From Pseudobdellovibrionaceae bacterium (GTDB lineage: Bacteria > Bdellovibrionota > Bdellovibrionia > Bdellovibrionales > Bdellovibrionaceae): a stretch of DNA of 37,525 nt. This document shows, one piece after another, positions 1 through 7,533 of the stretch. The number at the start of each line of letters is the position of its first letter. The stretch's first letter is position 1. The notes beneath the pieces are model-generated. The model did no database searches, had not been told where the DNA came from, and saw only the letters and a list, made by a program, of their open reading frames with translations. A program made the position numbers and the translations under genes. The DNA lies in contig JACMMZ010000088.1 in NCBI GenBank assembly GCA_014378775.1, positions 1-37,525 on the forward strand, written 5' to 3'.

Positions 1-267
1 CAGTCCCTAAAAGTGATTGCCGCAAAAGATTTAACATCGCGACCTGAATCAGGTCCGCTTCGGGGATCAAACGAAATGTTAGGGGCCGGCGTCGGACAAG
101 CTATGCCCGCGGATCTTTTAAGTTCCGAGGACGGCACGGATGCTTCCAACAGCGCAAAAGCTAAATCCGGTCTTTTAAACAACAATTCATTTTTAGGTTT
201 GATTTTTGTTATCCTGGCCATAGCCGGATATATCGGATTCAAATTTTATAAAAAACGTGATCACTAA
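1..267 (+). CDS. 3' end of a CDS open to the window edge; C-terminal transmembrane anchor with basic tail
   Basis: Frame 1 is open from base 1 (CAG TCC CTA AAA GTG...) to TAA at 265-267. C-terminus FLGLIFVILAIAGYIGFKFYKKRDH is a hydrophobic helix plus basic tail. The true start is probably upstream of the window. Confidence 0.6.
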   Translation, partial: QSLKVIAAKDLTSRPESGPLRGSNEMLGAGVGQAMPADLLSSEDGTDASNSAKAKSGLLNNNSFLGLIFVILAIAGYIGFKFYKKRDH

Positions 268-743
268 TTCATAACAAAATCAGTGAAGTAAACATCTTTA
301 ACCAATCCAACTTTAAGAACGCGATTAACTTCCTGAACAATTTTGTCTTTTAAAAATAGTTTTCCTTGAATAGTTTCTAACTCATCAAATGTTTTATCAT
401 TTAAAAGTCTTACGATACTATCGCGTGCGCGAGCCCGATTTTCGGTATCCATAATACTTTCAAAAGATTCGGCACTGATCATGTCTAAATTAACTTGAAT
501 ACGAATCGTTCTTTTGGGTTGACCCGATAAGTTCACAATAAATTTATCCATAGTGTAAACCATTGGACCTTCGCTGAGGTGCTCGGGAAGGCTCGCCACG
601 CTTCTCAGAGATGTTTCCGTGATGGATGGATTCTCATATCCCATGGTCGACATATAAACCCAATATGATCCAAGGCCTAACACGCCGAGGTTCATCAAAG
701 TAAAAAGACCCAGAAGTAGGGATTTGATTTTCGAATGCATCAT
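264..743 (-). CDS. fliL: Flagellar basal body-associated protein FliL-like
   Basis: N-terminal TM followed by ...YTMDKFIVNLSGQPKRTIRIQVNLDM...ARDSIVRLLNDKTFDELETIQGKLFLKDKIVQEVNRVL...VKDVYFTDFVMN, typical of FliL. GGAGG precedes ATG. Confidence 0.85.
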   Translation of the reverse strand: MMHSKIKSLLLGLFTLMNLGVLGLGSYWVYMSTMGYENPSITETSLRSVASLPEHLSEGPMVYTMDKFIVNLSGQPKRTIRIQVNLDMISAESFESIMDTENRARARDSIVRLLNDKTFDELETIQGKLFLKDKIVQEVNRVLKVGLVKDVYFTDFVMN

Positions 744-762
744 AACCTCCGCATACCTATTT

Positions 763-790
763 GTATCGGACTTTTCACAGCAAGACTTTA
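763..790 (-). promoter_or_regulatory. Candidate sigma28 (FliA)-type promoter for fliL
   Basis: Minus strand TAAAGTCT-N12-TCCGATAC, close to consensus TAAAGTTT-N11-GCCGATAA, about 20 nt upstream of the fliL ATG. Confidence 0.55.
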
Positions 791-886
791 AGTAGATAAC
801 ACTTTGTTAAGACATAGAAAGCGCAAACACATACGACCTGCGTCCGGTCCTGTAGATAAGATTAACAGTTTTACGGCAATTCGAGA

Positions 887-1063
887 TTAATTAGGGTCAG
901 TCACTTTGTTCTCAAGATCAATCTTTGAAGAATCTGACTCCAGATCGGCTAAAGCTTTGATGTGCTGATCATATTCGGCCTGTGTTAATCGACCTAAACG
1001 CAAATTAAGATCCAATAAACGAGAATCAAACTTTAAATTTTCTACAGCTTTGTTCAAAGACAT
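887..1063 (-). CDS. Small 58-aa protein, unknown function
   Basis: Below the ORF-track size cutoff. MSLNKAVENLKFDSRLLDLNLRLGRLTQAEYDQHIKALADLESDSSKIDLENKVTDPN*, ATG preceded by CGGAGC. Looks like an amphipathic helical short protein ('LGRLTQAEYDQHIKALADLE'). Confidence 0.6.
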   Translation of the reverse strand: MSLNKAVENLKFDSRLLDLNLRLGRLTQAEYDQHIKALADLESDSSKIDLENKVTDPN

Positions 1064-1127
1064 ATTTGCTCCGGGTTGATAATTATTGGAACTTCACAAA
1101 GTAATGTATATTAGATTAAAGATCCAG

Positions 1128-1868
1128 CTAATTCCAGTATTTTGGATTATCGTCTTTGTCGTTTTTCTCGTTATCGATCACCAGGCGTAGGGAATTATTT
1201 TTCTTCTTCATTTTTCCCGCGATTTGCTTCAATTTAAAATAGGCATGGGACTTCAAGGTGGCATAACCTACAGCAATGCCTCCTAAATGAGCTAAATAGG
1301 CGACTTCAGTTCCTGAGAAACCCGAACTGAGCAGCGAAGCAAAATCAATTCCCCCGACAATCATCACGAAGTACTTGGCCTTCATGGGAAACATTCCCAT
1401 GAAATAAGTGATTCTTTCCGAGAAAATAATTCCATAGGCCAATAACAAACCGAATAAAGCCCCTGAGGCCCCCATGACCGGTAAAACCAACGGAGTACGG
1501 ATCGAAGTGGTCGCAGAGTAAATAGCCACCCCTAAACAGTACAGAATGGCCGCTCCGATACCAGTTACAAAATAATACGTGGTAAAAAATTTAGAGCCCC
1601 AATGTTTTTCTAATTCTGAACCAAAAAAATACAGCATCAGCATATTAAACAGAATATGAAACGGCGACATGGCGTGCAGAAACATGTACGTCAGCAATTG
1701 CCAAACATAAAAATTTTCAATCACCTGGGCCGGATACAACGCTAAGGGTTGCCAAATATTGACTTTAAAAATTCCGCCGATGACGACTTGTAAAACAAAC
1801 CAGACAAATCCCGTGACGATCATTAATCTTTTAACAACCGGAGTCACCGGCATCATTTGAAGACTCAT
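1128..1868 (-). CDS. Rhomboid family intramembrane serine protease
   Basis: Multiple TM segments; GASGALFG catalytic Ser motif; AHLGG catalytic His motif; HILFNMLMLYFFGSELE N-terminal rhomboid motif. Confidence 0.9.
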   Translation of the reverse strand: MSLQMMPVTPVVKRLMIVTGFVWFVLQVVIGGIFKVNIWQPLALYPAQVIENFYVWQLLTYMFLHAMSPFHILFNMLMLYFFGSELEKHWGSKFFTTYYFVTGIGAAILYCLGVAIYSATTSIRTPLVLPVMGASGALFGLLLAYGIIFSERITYFMGMFPMKAKYFVMIVGGIDFASLLSSGFSGTEVAYLAHLGGIAVGYATLKSHAYFKLKQIAGKMKKKNNSLRLVIDNEKNDKDDNPKYWN

Positions 1869-2506
1869 GCGTTCTCCTTAACTTTATAATTTTGAAAATA
1901 TTTTTTAAACGTGGCTACTGTGTCATCCACATTTTCGATCACAAGCTTAGTCTCGGCAATCAAAGGGAAAAAATTCAAATCTCCGTTCCAACGAGGCACG
2001 AGATGAAAATGCAAATGATCAGGAATTCCTGCTCCGGCTGCGGATCCATTATTTAAACCCAAATTATAACCCTGAGGATTATAAATTTGAGTCACAGCTT
2101 GCACCGCAAGCTTTAAAGTTTGCATCAAATCAGCGTACTCCAGCGGCTCGAGTCCTAAAAAATCACCGCAATGACGATGCGGTAAAATCAGAAGGTGGCC
2201 ACTGTTGTAGGGAAATTTATTCACCACGATTTGTGAATATTTTGTCCGGTAAACACATAAATTTTCTTCCATGCGATCCTGTTCGGCAACGCTATCGGCA
2301 TAACAAAAAACACAGCCCTGTTTTTTCATTAATTTTCGCACGTACTTGAGTCGCGCTGGACGGAAAAGAACATCGCGCTCGATCGGCCAAATATCTTGGT
2401 TTAAACCGACCAATGAAGGTCCAGCTAAAGAACTTTTAGCCGTCATCTTTTTTCGAGAAGTCGATTTGGGCTTTGGTGTTAAAGATTTTTTAGTCTTTTT
2501 TTTCAA
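1865..2506 (-). CDS. HIT domain protein (Ap4A-type hydrolase/phosphorylase-like)
   Basis: CVFCYADS..., NKFPYNSGHLLILPHRH, DHLHFHLVPRW (HxHxHxxP). Basic N-terminal tail. Overlaps the rhomboid gene by 4 bp. Confidence 0.88.
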   Translation of the reverse strand: MKKKTKKSLTPKPKSTSRKKMTAKSSLAGPSLVGLNQDIWPIERDVLFRPARLKYVRKLMKKQGCVFCYADSVAEQDRMEENLCVYRTKYSQIVVNKFPYNSGHLLILPHRHCGDFLGLEPLEYADLMQTLKLAVQAVTQIYNPQGYNLGLNNGSAAGAGIPDHLHFHLVPRWNGDLNFFPLIAETKLVIENVDDTVATFKKYFQNYKVKENA

Positions 2507-2507
2507 A

Positions 2508-3515
2508 TTACCAATATCCCGGCATCATAAATAACGGTTGATTCAATAACTCAGTTTTAAAAATATTTTTCATTAAACGAGATGTTGAAAATAACGGAGA
2601 CGGAGCAAAAGTATTGAGTTCATCTTCATCACGGTTATTAAATATCGTCTCAAACCAGTTATCTTTACCTTTTGAAGGCTTCACGACTTTATAATCATCA
2701 CCCAGCTTCGCCATCGTGGCCGCCATGCGAACCGCATCTTCAAAAGTTCCTTCCGCATCAGCAAATTTTAATCTCACCGCAGTAGACCCGGTCATAACCC
2801 GTCCATCAGCATACTGAGAAACAATTTCCTCACTTAAGTTTCGAGAATTCATCACGGTTGTTTTAAATTGAAGATAAACTTCATCGATCATGCTTTGAAA
2901 TAATTGTCTTTCATCTTCCCGCATCGGACGGTATTCAGATCCTGAATCTTTGAATTTTCCCGAAGTGATAGTGTAACGTTGAACCTTCGCCCATTCATAA
3001 AGTTTTTCTAAATTAGCAAATTCCATAATGACGCCGATTGAACCGATCATGGCACCCGGAGCCACTAAAATTTTGTCGCAGGCTAATGCTGCGTAATATC
3101 CGCCACTGGCAATAAGCCCGGTTGAAACACATACAATAGGTTTTTTAGTTTCTTTTCGAGCCCGAATAATTTCGTAATAAATTTCCTGCGACGGACCCAC
3201 TGCCCCGCCCGGGGAATTGATATCAATAACAATGGCTTTTATGGAAGGATCTTTTTTATATTTTTTTAATTTTTTCAAAAAAGATTTTCCGTTCATGATC
3301 ACGCCATTAATTTCTAAATTCAGAATCTGATTCTTCGACATCGTCGTTTCACCATCAGACCCCTCGACATCTTTTGAACTCATAAAGTATCGAACCGCAA
3401 TAATTGCAAAAAAACCAACAAACAATAAAATCATAAACTTACGACCGAACGACCAATTTTTCACTAAAAACAACCTTTCGAGAATCAGCCCGTAACTGAA
3501 TGAAACAGACTTCAC
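2508..3515 (-). CDS. sppA: Signal peptide peptidase SppA (S49 family)
   Basis: DINSPGGAVGPSQEIYYEI, STGLIASGGYYAALACDKILVAPGAMIGSIGVIM, VVMNSR, DGRVMTG. GTG start proposed by the ORF track; an internal start is possible. Confidence 0.88.
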   Translation of the reverse strand: MKSVSFSYGLILERLFLVKNWSFGRKFMILLFVGFFAIIAVRYFMSSKDVEGSDGETTMSKNQILNLEINGVIMNGKSFLKKLKKYKKDPSIKAIVIDINSPGGAVGPSQEIYYEIIRARKETKKPIVCVSTGLIASGGYYAALACDKILVAPGAMIGSIGVIMEFANLEKLYEWAKVQRYTITSGKFKDSGSEYRPMREDERQLFQSMIDEVYLQFKTTVMNSRNLSEEIVSQYADGRVMTGSTAVRLKFADAEGTFEDAVRMAATMAKLGDDYKVVKPSKGKDNWFETIFNNRDEDELNTFAPSPLFSTSRLMKNIFKTELLNQPLFMMPGYW

Positions 3516-3524
3516 ATAGTAAGG

Positions 3525-3711
3525 GTCCTCTCTTGTCAGTTTTCAGTCATCTCGCTTCGCAGTATGGAAAGCCGGATGTTACGTGAGTTCTACCCATCCC
3601 CTCCGAAGGAAATCAGGAATTTTGTACCCAAAATTCCTGATTAACCAACGAACCGGGGAATAGGCTTATACATGGAGTAAACAAGAGGCGGTAAGCCGAA
3701 CCGTAATCCTC
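3525..3711. ncRNA. Candidate structured RNA or structured leader between rpsA and sppA (strand unresolved)
   Basis: Perfect 14-bp inverted repeat AATCAGGAATTTTG-TACC-CAAAATTCCTGATT. Enclosing CCCC/GGGG and CTCTTGT/ACAAGAG complementarities. Flanked by a bidirectional terminator hairpin at 3712-3746. Confidence 0.35.
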
Positions 3712-3746
3712 AAAAAAAAGGGAAGCTTTTTCAAGCTTCCCTTTTT
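3712..3746 (-). terminator. Rho-independent terminator of rpsA (bidirectional hairpin)
   Basis: AAAAAAAAGGGAAGCTT-TTTC-AAGCTTCCCTTTTT: perfect GGGAAGCTT/AAGCTTCCC stem. An 8-U run follows on the minus strand and a 5-U run on the plus strand. Confidence 0.85.
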
Positions 3747-3771
3747 ACAAATTCATTTACTTTTCTGCCAA

Positions 3772-5562
3772 CTAGTCTTTTTTAAGACCCTTAAGCTGAT
3801 CACCGAACATATCACCGAAGCTTGTTTTTGCTGTTGTAGCTGCTTTTTTCACGTAATCATCGACATTGGCTTTTTGATCACGAAGCGTAATCAACTTCGC
3901 TGATAATCCTACTTTTCGAGCATCTTTGTCGATGCTGATAACTTCGGCCTTAATTTTACCGCCCACTTTGATAAAATCTTCAACCGTTGTGATTTTATCA
4001 ACAGTTAATTCAGAAATATGAATGAGTCCTTCGATATCACTTTCGAGTTCTACAAAAGCTCCGAAATCAACTGTCTTAGTCACTTTGACTTCGTGTTGAG
4101 TTCCGATTCCGTATTTAGTTTCAATTTGTGACCAAGGATCAGATTCTAATTGTTTAACCCCTAAAGAGAAACGTTCATTTTCAGTGTCTACACCTAAAAC
4201 AACCGCGCGAACTTTCGCACCTTTAGCAAACATTTCAGAAGGATGATTCACACGTTTCGTCCATGAGAAATCAGAGATATGAACTAAACCGTCAATACCG
4301 TCTTCGATTCCGATGAATACACCGAAATCAGTGATCGATTTAACTTCACCTTCAATGATCGTTCCTGGAGGGTAAGATTCTTTCATCTCAACCCAAGGAT
4401 TTGTTTGAAGCTGTTTCATACCTAAGCTGATTTTTCTGTTTTCAAAATCAATGGCGATAACTTGTACGTCAACTTCTTGATCGACTTGTACGATTTGATT
4501 CGCGTGCTTGACACGTTTTGTCCAAGACATTTCAGAAACGTGAATAAGTCCTTCGACTCCGTTGCCTAATTCAACAAACGCTCCGTATTCAGCTAAAGAT
4601 ACAACTTTACCTTTAGCTTTAGAACCAATTGGGAACTGAGACTGAACTGCTGCCCATGGGTCGTCAGTTAATTGCTTCATTCCTAATGATACGCGTTCTT
4701 TTTCAGTGTCGTACTTAAGAATTTTAACGTTGATTTCCGCACCGACTGAAATGACTTCAGAAGGATGCTTTATGCGCCCCCAGCTCATGTCAGTGATATG
4801 TAGTAATCCGTCAATACCACCTAAATCGATGAATGCTCCGTAATCAGTGATATTCTTAACAAGACCAACAACCGTTGCGCCTTCTTTCATGGTATCAGCT
4901 GTTTGAGCTTTGAGGTTATCACGTTCACTCTCAAGTATCGCGCGACGAGATAAAACAATGTTTCCACGTTTTTTATTGAATTTGATAACTTTAAATTTAT
5001 ATTTTTTACCCAAGTAAACATCCATATTACGTACCGGACGTAAATCGATTTGTGAACCTGGTAAGAATGCTTTAACTCCGATATCAACCGATAGTCCGCC
5101 TTTAACTTTAGCGATGACTGTTCCTTCGATAATTTCTTCGTTTTCAGCAGCTTTAGAAATATCGTTCCATGCACGTAACATATCGGCCTTATCTTTCGAT
5201 AACGCGATCATGCCGTTTTCATTTTCGATACGGTCAATCAGGACTTCGACGGTTTCACCTACATTAACTTGGCGAACGCCATCAACGATTCTAAATTCGT
5301 TGATCGGAATGAGACCTTCTGATTTGTAATTGATATCAACCAATACATAATCAGATTGGACTTCGACAACTTTACCGGTAACGACGTCACCGACACGGAA
5401 GTCTTGATCTAGAGTTGATGCCTGAAACATCGTTTCGAACTCACCCGTTTTATCTGCTTGTGCATTAAAACCTGGATTTGCGGCTATATTTGAGTCTTCA
5501 GCATCTAGCATCGCTAATACTGATAGTTTTTCTTTTTGGCTCTTGCTTATCGTTTTGTTCAT
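3772..5562 (-). CDS. rpsA: 30S ribosomal protein S1
   Basis: Repeated S1 domains, e.g. GLVKNITDYGAFIDLGGIDGLLHITDMSWGRIKHPSEVI and GKVVSLAEYGAFVELGNGVEGLIHVSEMSWTKRVKHANQIV. Gene order cmk-rpsA. Confidence 0.97.
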   Translation of the reverse strand: MNKTISKSQKEKLSVLAMLDAEDSNIAANPGFNAQADKTGEFETMFQASTLDQDFRVGDVVTGKVVEVQSDYVLVDINYKSEGLIPINEFRIVDGVRQVNVGETVEVLIDRIENENGMIALSKDKADMLRAWNDISKAAENEEIIEGTVIAKVKGGLSVDIGVKAFLPGSQIDLRPVRNMDVYLGKKYKFKVIKFNKKRGNIVLSRRAILESERDNLKAQTADTMKEGATVVGLVKNITDYGAFIDLGGIDGLLHITDMSWGRIKHPSEVISVGAEINVKILKYDTEKERVSLGMKQLTDDPWAAVQSQFPIGSKAKGKVVSLAEYGAFVELGNGVEGLIHVSEMSWTKRVKHANQIVQVDQEVDVQVIAIDFENRKISLGMKQLQTNPWVEMKESYPPGTIIEGEVKSITDFGVFIGIEDGIDGLVHISDFSWTKRVNHPSEMFAKGAKVRAVVLGVDTENERFSLGVKQLESDPWSQIETKYGIGTQHEVKVTKTVDFGAFVELESDIEGLIHISELTVDKITTVEDFIKVGGKIKAEVISIDKDARKVGLSAKLITLRDQKANVDDYVKKAATTAKTSFGDMFGDQLKGLKKD

Positions 5563-5620
5563 GTTTTGTTTTTTTTCCTTCTACGCAGAAAGCCCTCTTG
5601 GAGCTTAAAGGTGAACAGCA

Positions 5621-5649
5621 GTTCTACTTTTTTTACAGAATTCGGTCAA
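5621..5649 (-). promoter_or_regulatory. Candidate sigma70-type promoter for rpsA
   Basis: Minus strand TTGACC-N17-TAGAAC, in the 114-bp cmk-rpsA spacer. Confidence 0.5.
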
Positions 5650-5676
5650 GGCCAAATCGTGAGGTATTTCCTTCGT

Positions 5677-6354
5677 TTAACGTTGGACCTTCGGCCATGA
5701 GAAATCATAGGCCTTTTGGACGACTTGTTCTAAAGTGAGTTCACTGGTGTCGACCACTAAAGCTTCTGCAGGAACCTGCATAGGGGCGACTTTGCGTGTG
5801 GAATCTTGGATATCGCGTTGCTTTTGTTGGGCTTTTAAAACGTCTTTATCTAAACCTAATTCTTGAGCCCGACGAGAGGCGCGATCTTCCGAGCGCGCCG
5901 TTAAATAAATTTTGGCTTCGGCCAAAGGAAAAACCACCGTGCCACAGTCGCGACCTTCGGCAATGAGACCCTGATTTTCCACGGCACAATTTCTTTGATG
6001 GTCCAATAGTGACTGCCGCACTTCAGGAAAGTGGCTGATTTTGCTGGCGATATTTCCTACGTCTTCATGAGACGTTTTATCTGTGACGTCGACCCCGTCA
6101 AACCATACTTGAGTTTTTTCGGTGGTCATCACAATTTTCCAGGTTTTTGAAAAACAGAGCTCAGATAAAGCGATCGGGTTATCAAGGTCGGTTTTCATCT
6201 GTTGCGCCACATAGGCTAATCCGCGGTAAAAAGCCCCCGTTGAAACCCATGGGATACCTAATTTTTTAGAAAGCTCTCGACTCACTGACGATTTGCCAGA
6301 AGCCGCAGGTCCATCTATTGTAATTACGTAGCCCATTTTTTCTACCCACTTCAT
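5677..6354 (-). CDS. cmk: Cytidylate kinase
   Basis: YVITIDGPAASGKSSVSRELSKKLG...STGAFYRGLAY; GRDCGTVVFPLAEAKIYLTARSEDRASRR. Confidence 0.95.
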   Translation of the reverse strand: MKWVEKMGYVITIDGPAASGKSSVSRELSKKLGIPWVSTGAFYRGLAYVAQQMKTDLDNPIALSELCFSKTWKIVMTTEKTQVWFDGVDVTDKTSHEDVGNIASKISHFPEVRQSLLDHQRNCAVENQGLIAEGRDCGTVVFPLAEAKIYLTARSEDRASRRAQELGLDKDVLKAQQKQRDIQDSTRKVAPMQVPAEALVVDTSELTLEQVVQKAYDFSWPKVQR

Positions 6355-6367
6355 TTAAAACCACACG

Positions 6368-7489
6368 CTAACTGATTTCAGGAATCTCAGCTAGCATTTT
6401 CTCGATTGCTTCGATGGCTTTTTTATTTTCAAATGCTTTACCCACAGTCATTCTGAGATAATTTGGAAAACCGTAGTTAGCAACAGGTCTAAGAATAATC
6501 CCTTTTTTAAGCAAGTTCACAAAACAGGTTTGAGCGTTACGTTTAGTATCAAATAAAATAAAATTTCCGTCTGATTTATAAAAAGGAAGATTTAAACGCG
6601 TCAACTCGCTGTAAAAATAATCCAAACCTTCCCAAGTTATTTTCTGCGATTCGGCCCTGTAAGCGTCATCGTCTAAAGCCGCAACCGCGGCGATTTGAGC
6701 CAAATCATTCACGTTAAATGGATTGCGCACCCGATTATAGAATTCGAGCACATATTCCGGCGCTAAAAGAACGCCCAGTCTTAATCCAGCCATTCCATAA
6801 ACTTTTGAAAATGTTTTGAGAACTAAAACATTGGTGTATTTTTGATAAAACTGAGCCGCCGCTTTAAATTCGGGATTTCGCACGTATTCTGTGTACGCTT
6901 CATCAAAAACCAAGAGCACATCGTCGCGATTTCCTAAACGGACCAAAAAATCATCTAATTCAGAGCCTCCGACAGAAGTCCCCGTGGGGTTGTTAGGATT
7001 CGGAATGAAAATGAGACGAATCTTAGCGCTGGGATTTCGGAAAAAGTGATCAGCAAAACCTTTCAGGTCCATGGTTAGATCCGGCCTCAAATCTACCGTA
7101 CGAACTTTAACTCGTGCCGCTTGAGCGCAAACTTGATAAGCGACGAAAGCCGCTTGCGACGTCAGGACAGCGTCGCCGGGTTCGCAAAAAATTCGAATCA
7201 ATAAATCAATAATTTCATTGGAACCGTTTCCTACACCGACTTGCGTCGTCGGCACATTCCATTTTTCTGAAATTTTTTGAATAAGATCATGACAAGAAGG
7301 ATCCGGATAAAGATGTTGCTGATCTAAAGCATTCTTAATCGCCGTGATGACTTGAGGACTAGGCCCCAAAGGATTCTCATTGCTGGCGAGTTTATAAACT
7401 TCGGTTAAACCATACTCTCGTTTTGTTTCAGCAATCGGTTTACCTGTTTTATAGGGAACTAAATTTAATATCTCCGCAGACACTTTCAT
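6368..7489 (-). CDS. hisC: Histidinol-phosphate aminotransferase
   Basis: KLASNENPLGPSP; NPNNPTGT; VFDEAYTEY; LKTFSKVYGMAGLRLG (PLP lysine region); NYLRMTVG. Confidence 0.92.
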   Translation of the reverse strand: MKVSAEILNLVPYKTGKPIAETKREYGLTEVYKLASNENPLGPSPQVITAIKNALDQQHLYPDPSCHDLIQKISEKWNVPTTQVGVGNGSNEIIDLLIRIFCEPGDAVLTSQAAFVAYQVCAQAARVKVRTVDLRPDLTMDLKGFADHFFRNPSAKIRLIFIPNPNNPTGTSVGGSELDDFLVRLGNRDDVLLVFDEAYTEYVRNPEFKAAAQFYQKYTNVLVLKTFSKVYGMAGLRLGVLLAPEYVLEFYNRVRNPFNVNDLAQIAAVAALDDDAYRAESQKITWEGLDYFYSELTRLNLPFYKSDGNFILFDTKRNAQTCFVNLLKKGIILRPVANYGFPNYLRMTVGKAFENKKAIEAIEKMLAEIPEIS

Positions 7490-7491
7490 GT

Positions 7492-7520
7492 TTGACCTTT
7501 TTCTTTTACGACTTTACAAT
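7492..7520 (+). promoter_or_regulatory. Candidate sigma70-type promoter for the HyuA/HyuB-like pair
   Basis: TTGACC-N17-TACAAT in the hisC/hyuA-like divergent gap; -10 ends 13 bp before ATG at 7534. Confidence 0.6.
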
Positions 7521-7533
7521 TTCCCAACTTATT

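Noticed and set aside
3525-3711. tRNA, tmRNA, SRP or RNase P RNA in the rpsA-sppA gap
   Set aside because: No cloverleaf, CCA end, tmRNA tag region, SRP GGAAGCA loop context or RNase P conserved cores recognised; kept only as an unclassified structured region.
4887-5174. 95-aa minus ORF inside rpsA
   Set aside because: Out-of-frame shadow of rpsA with no SD and atypical composition.
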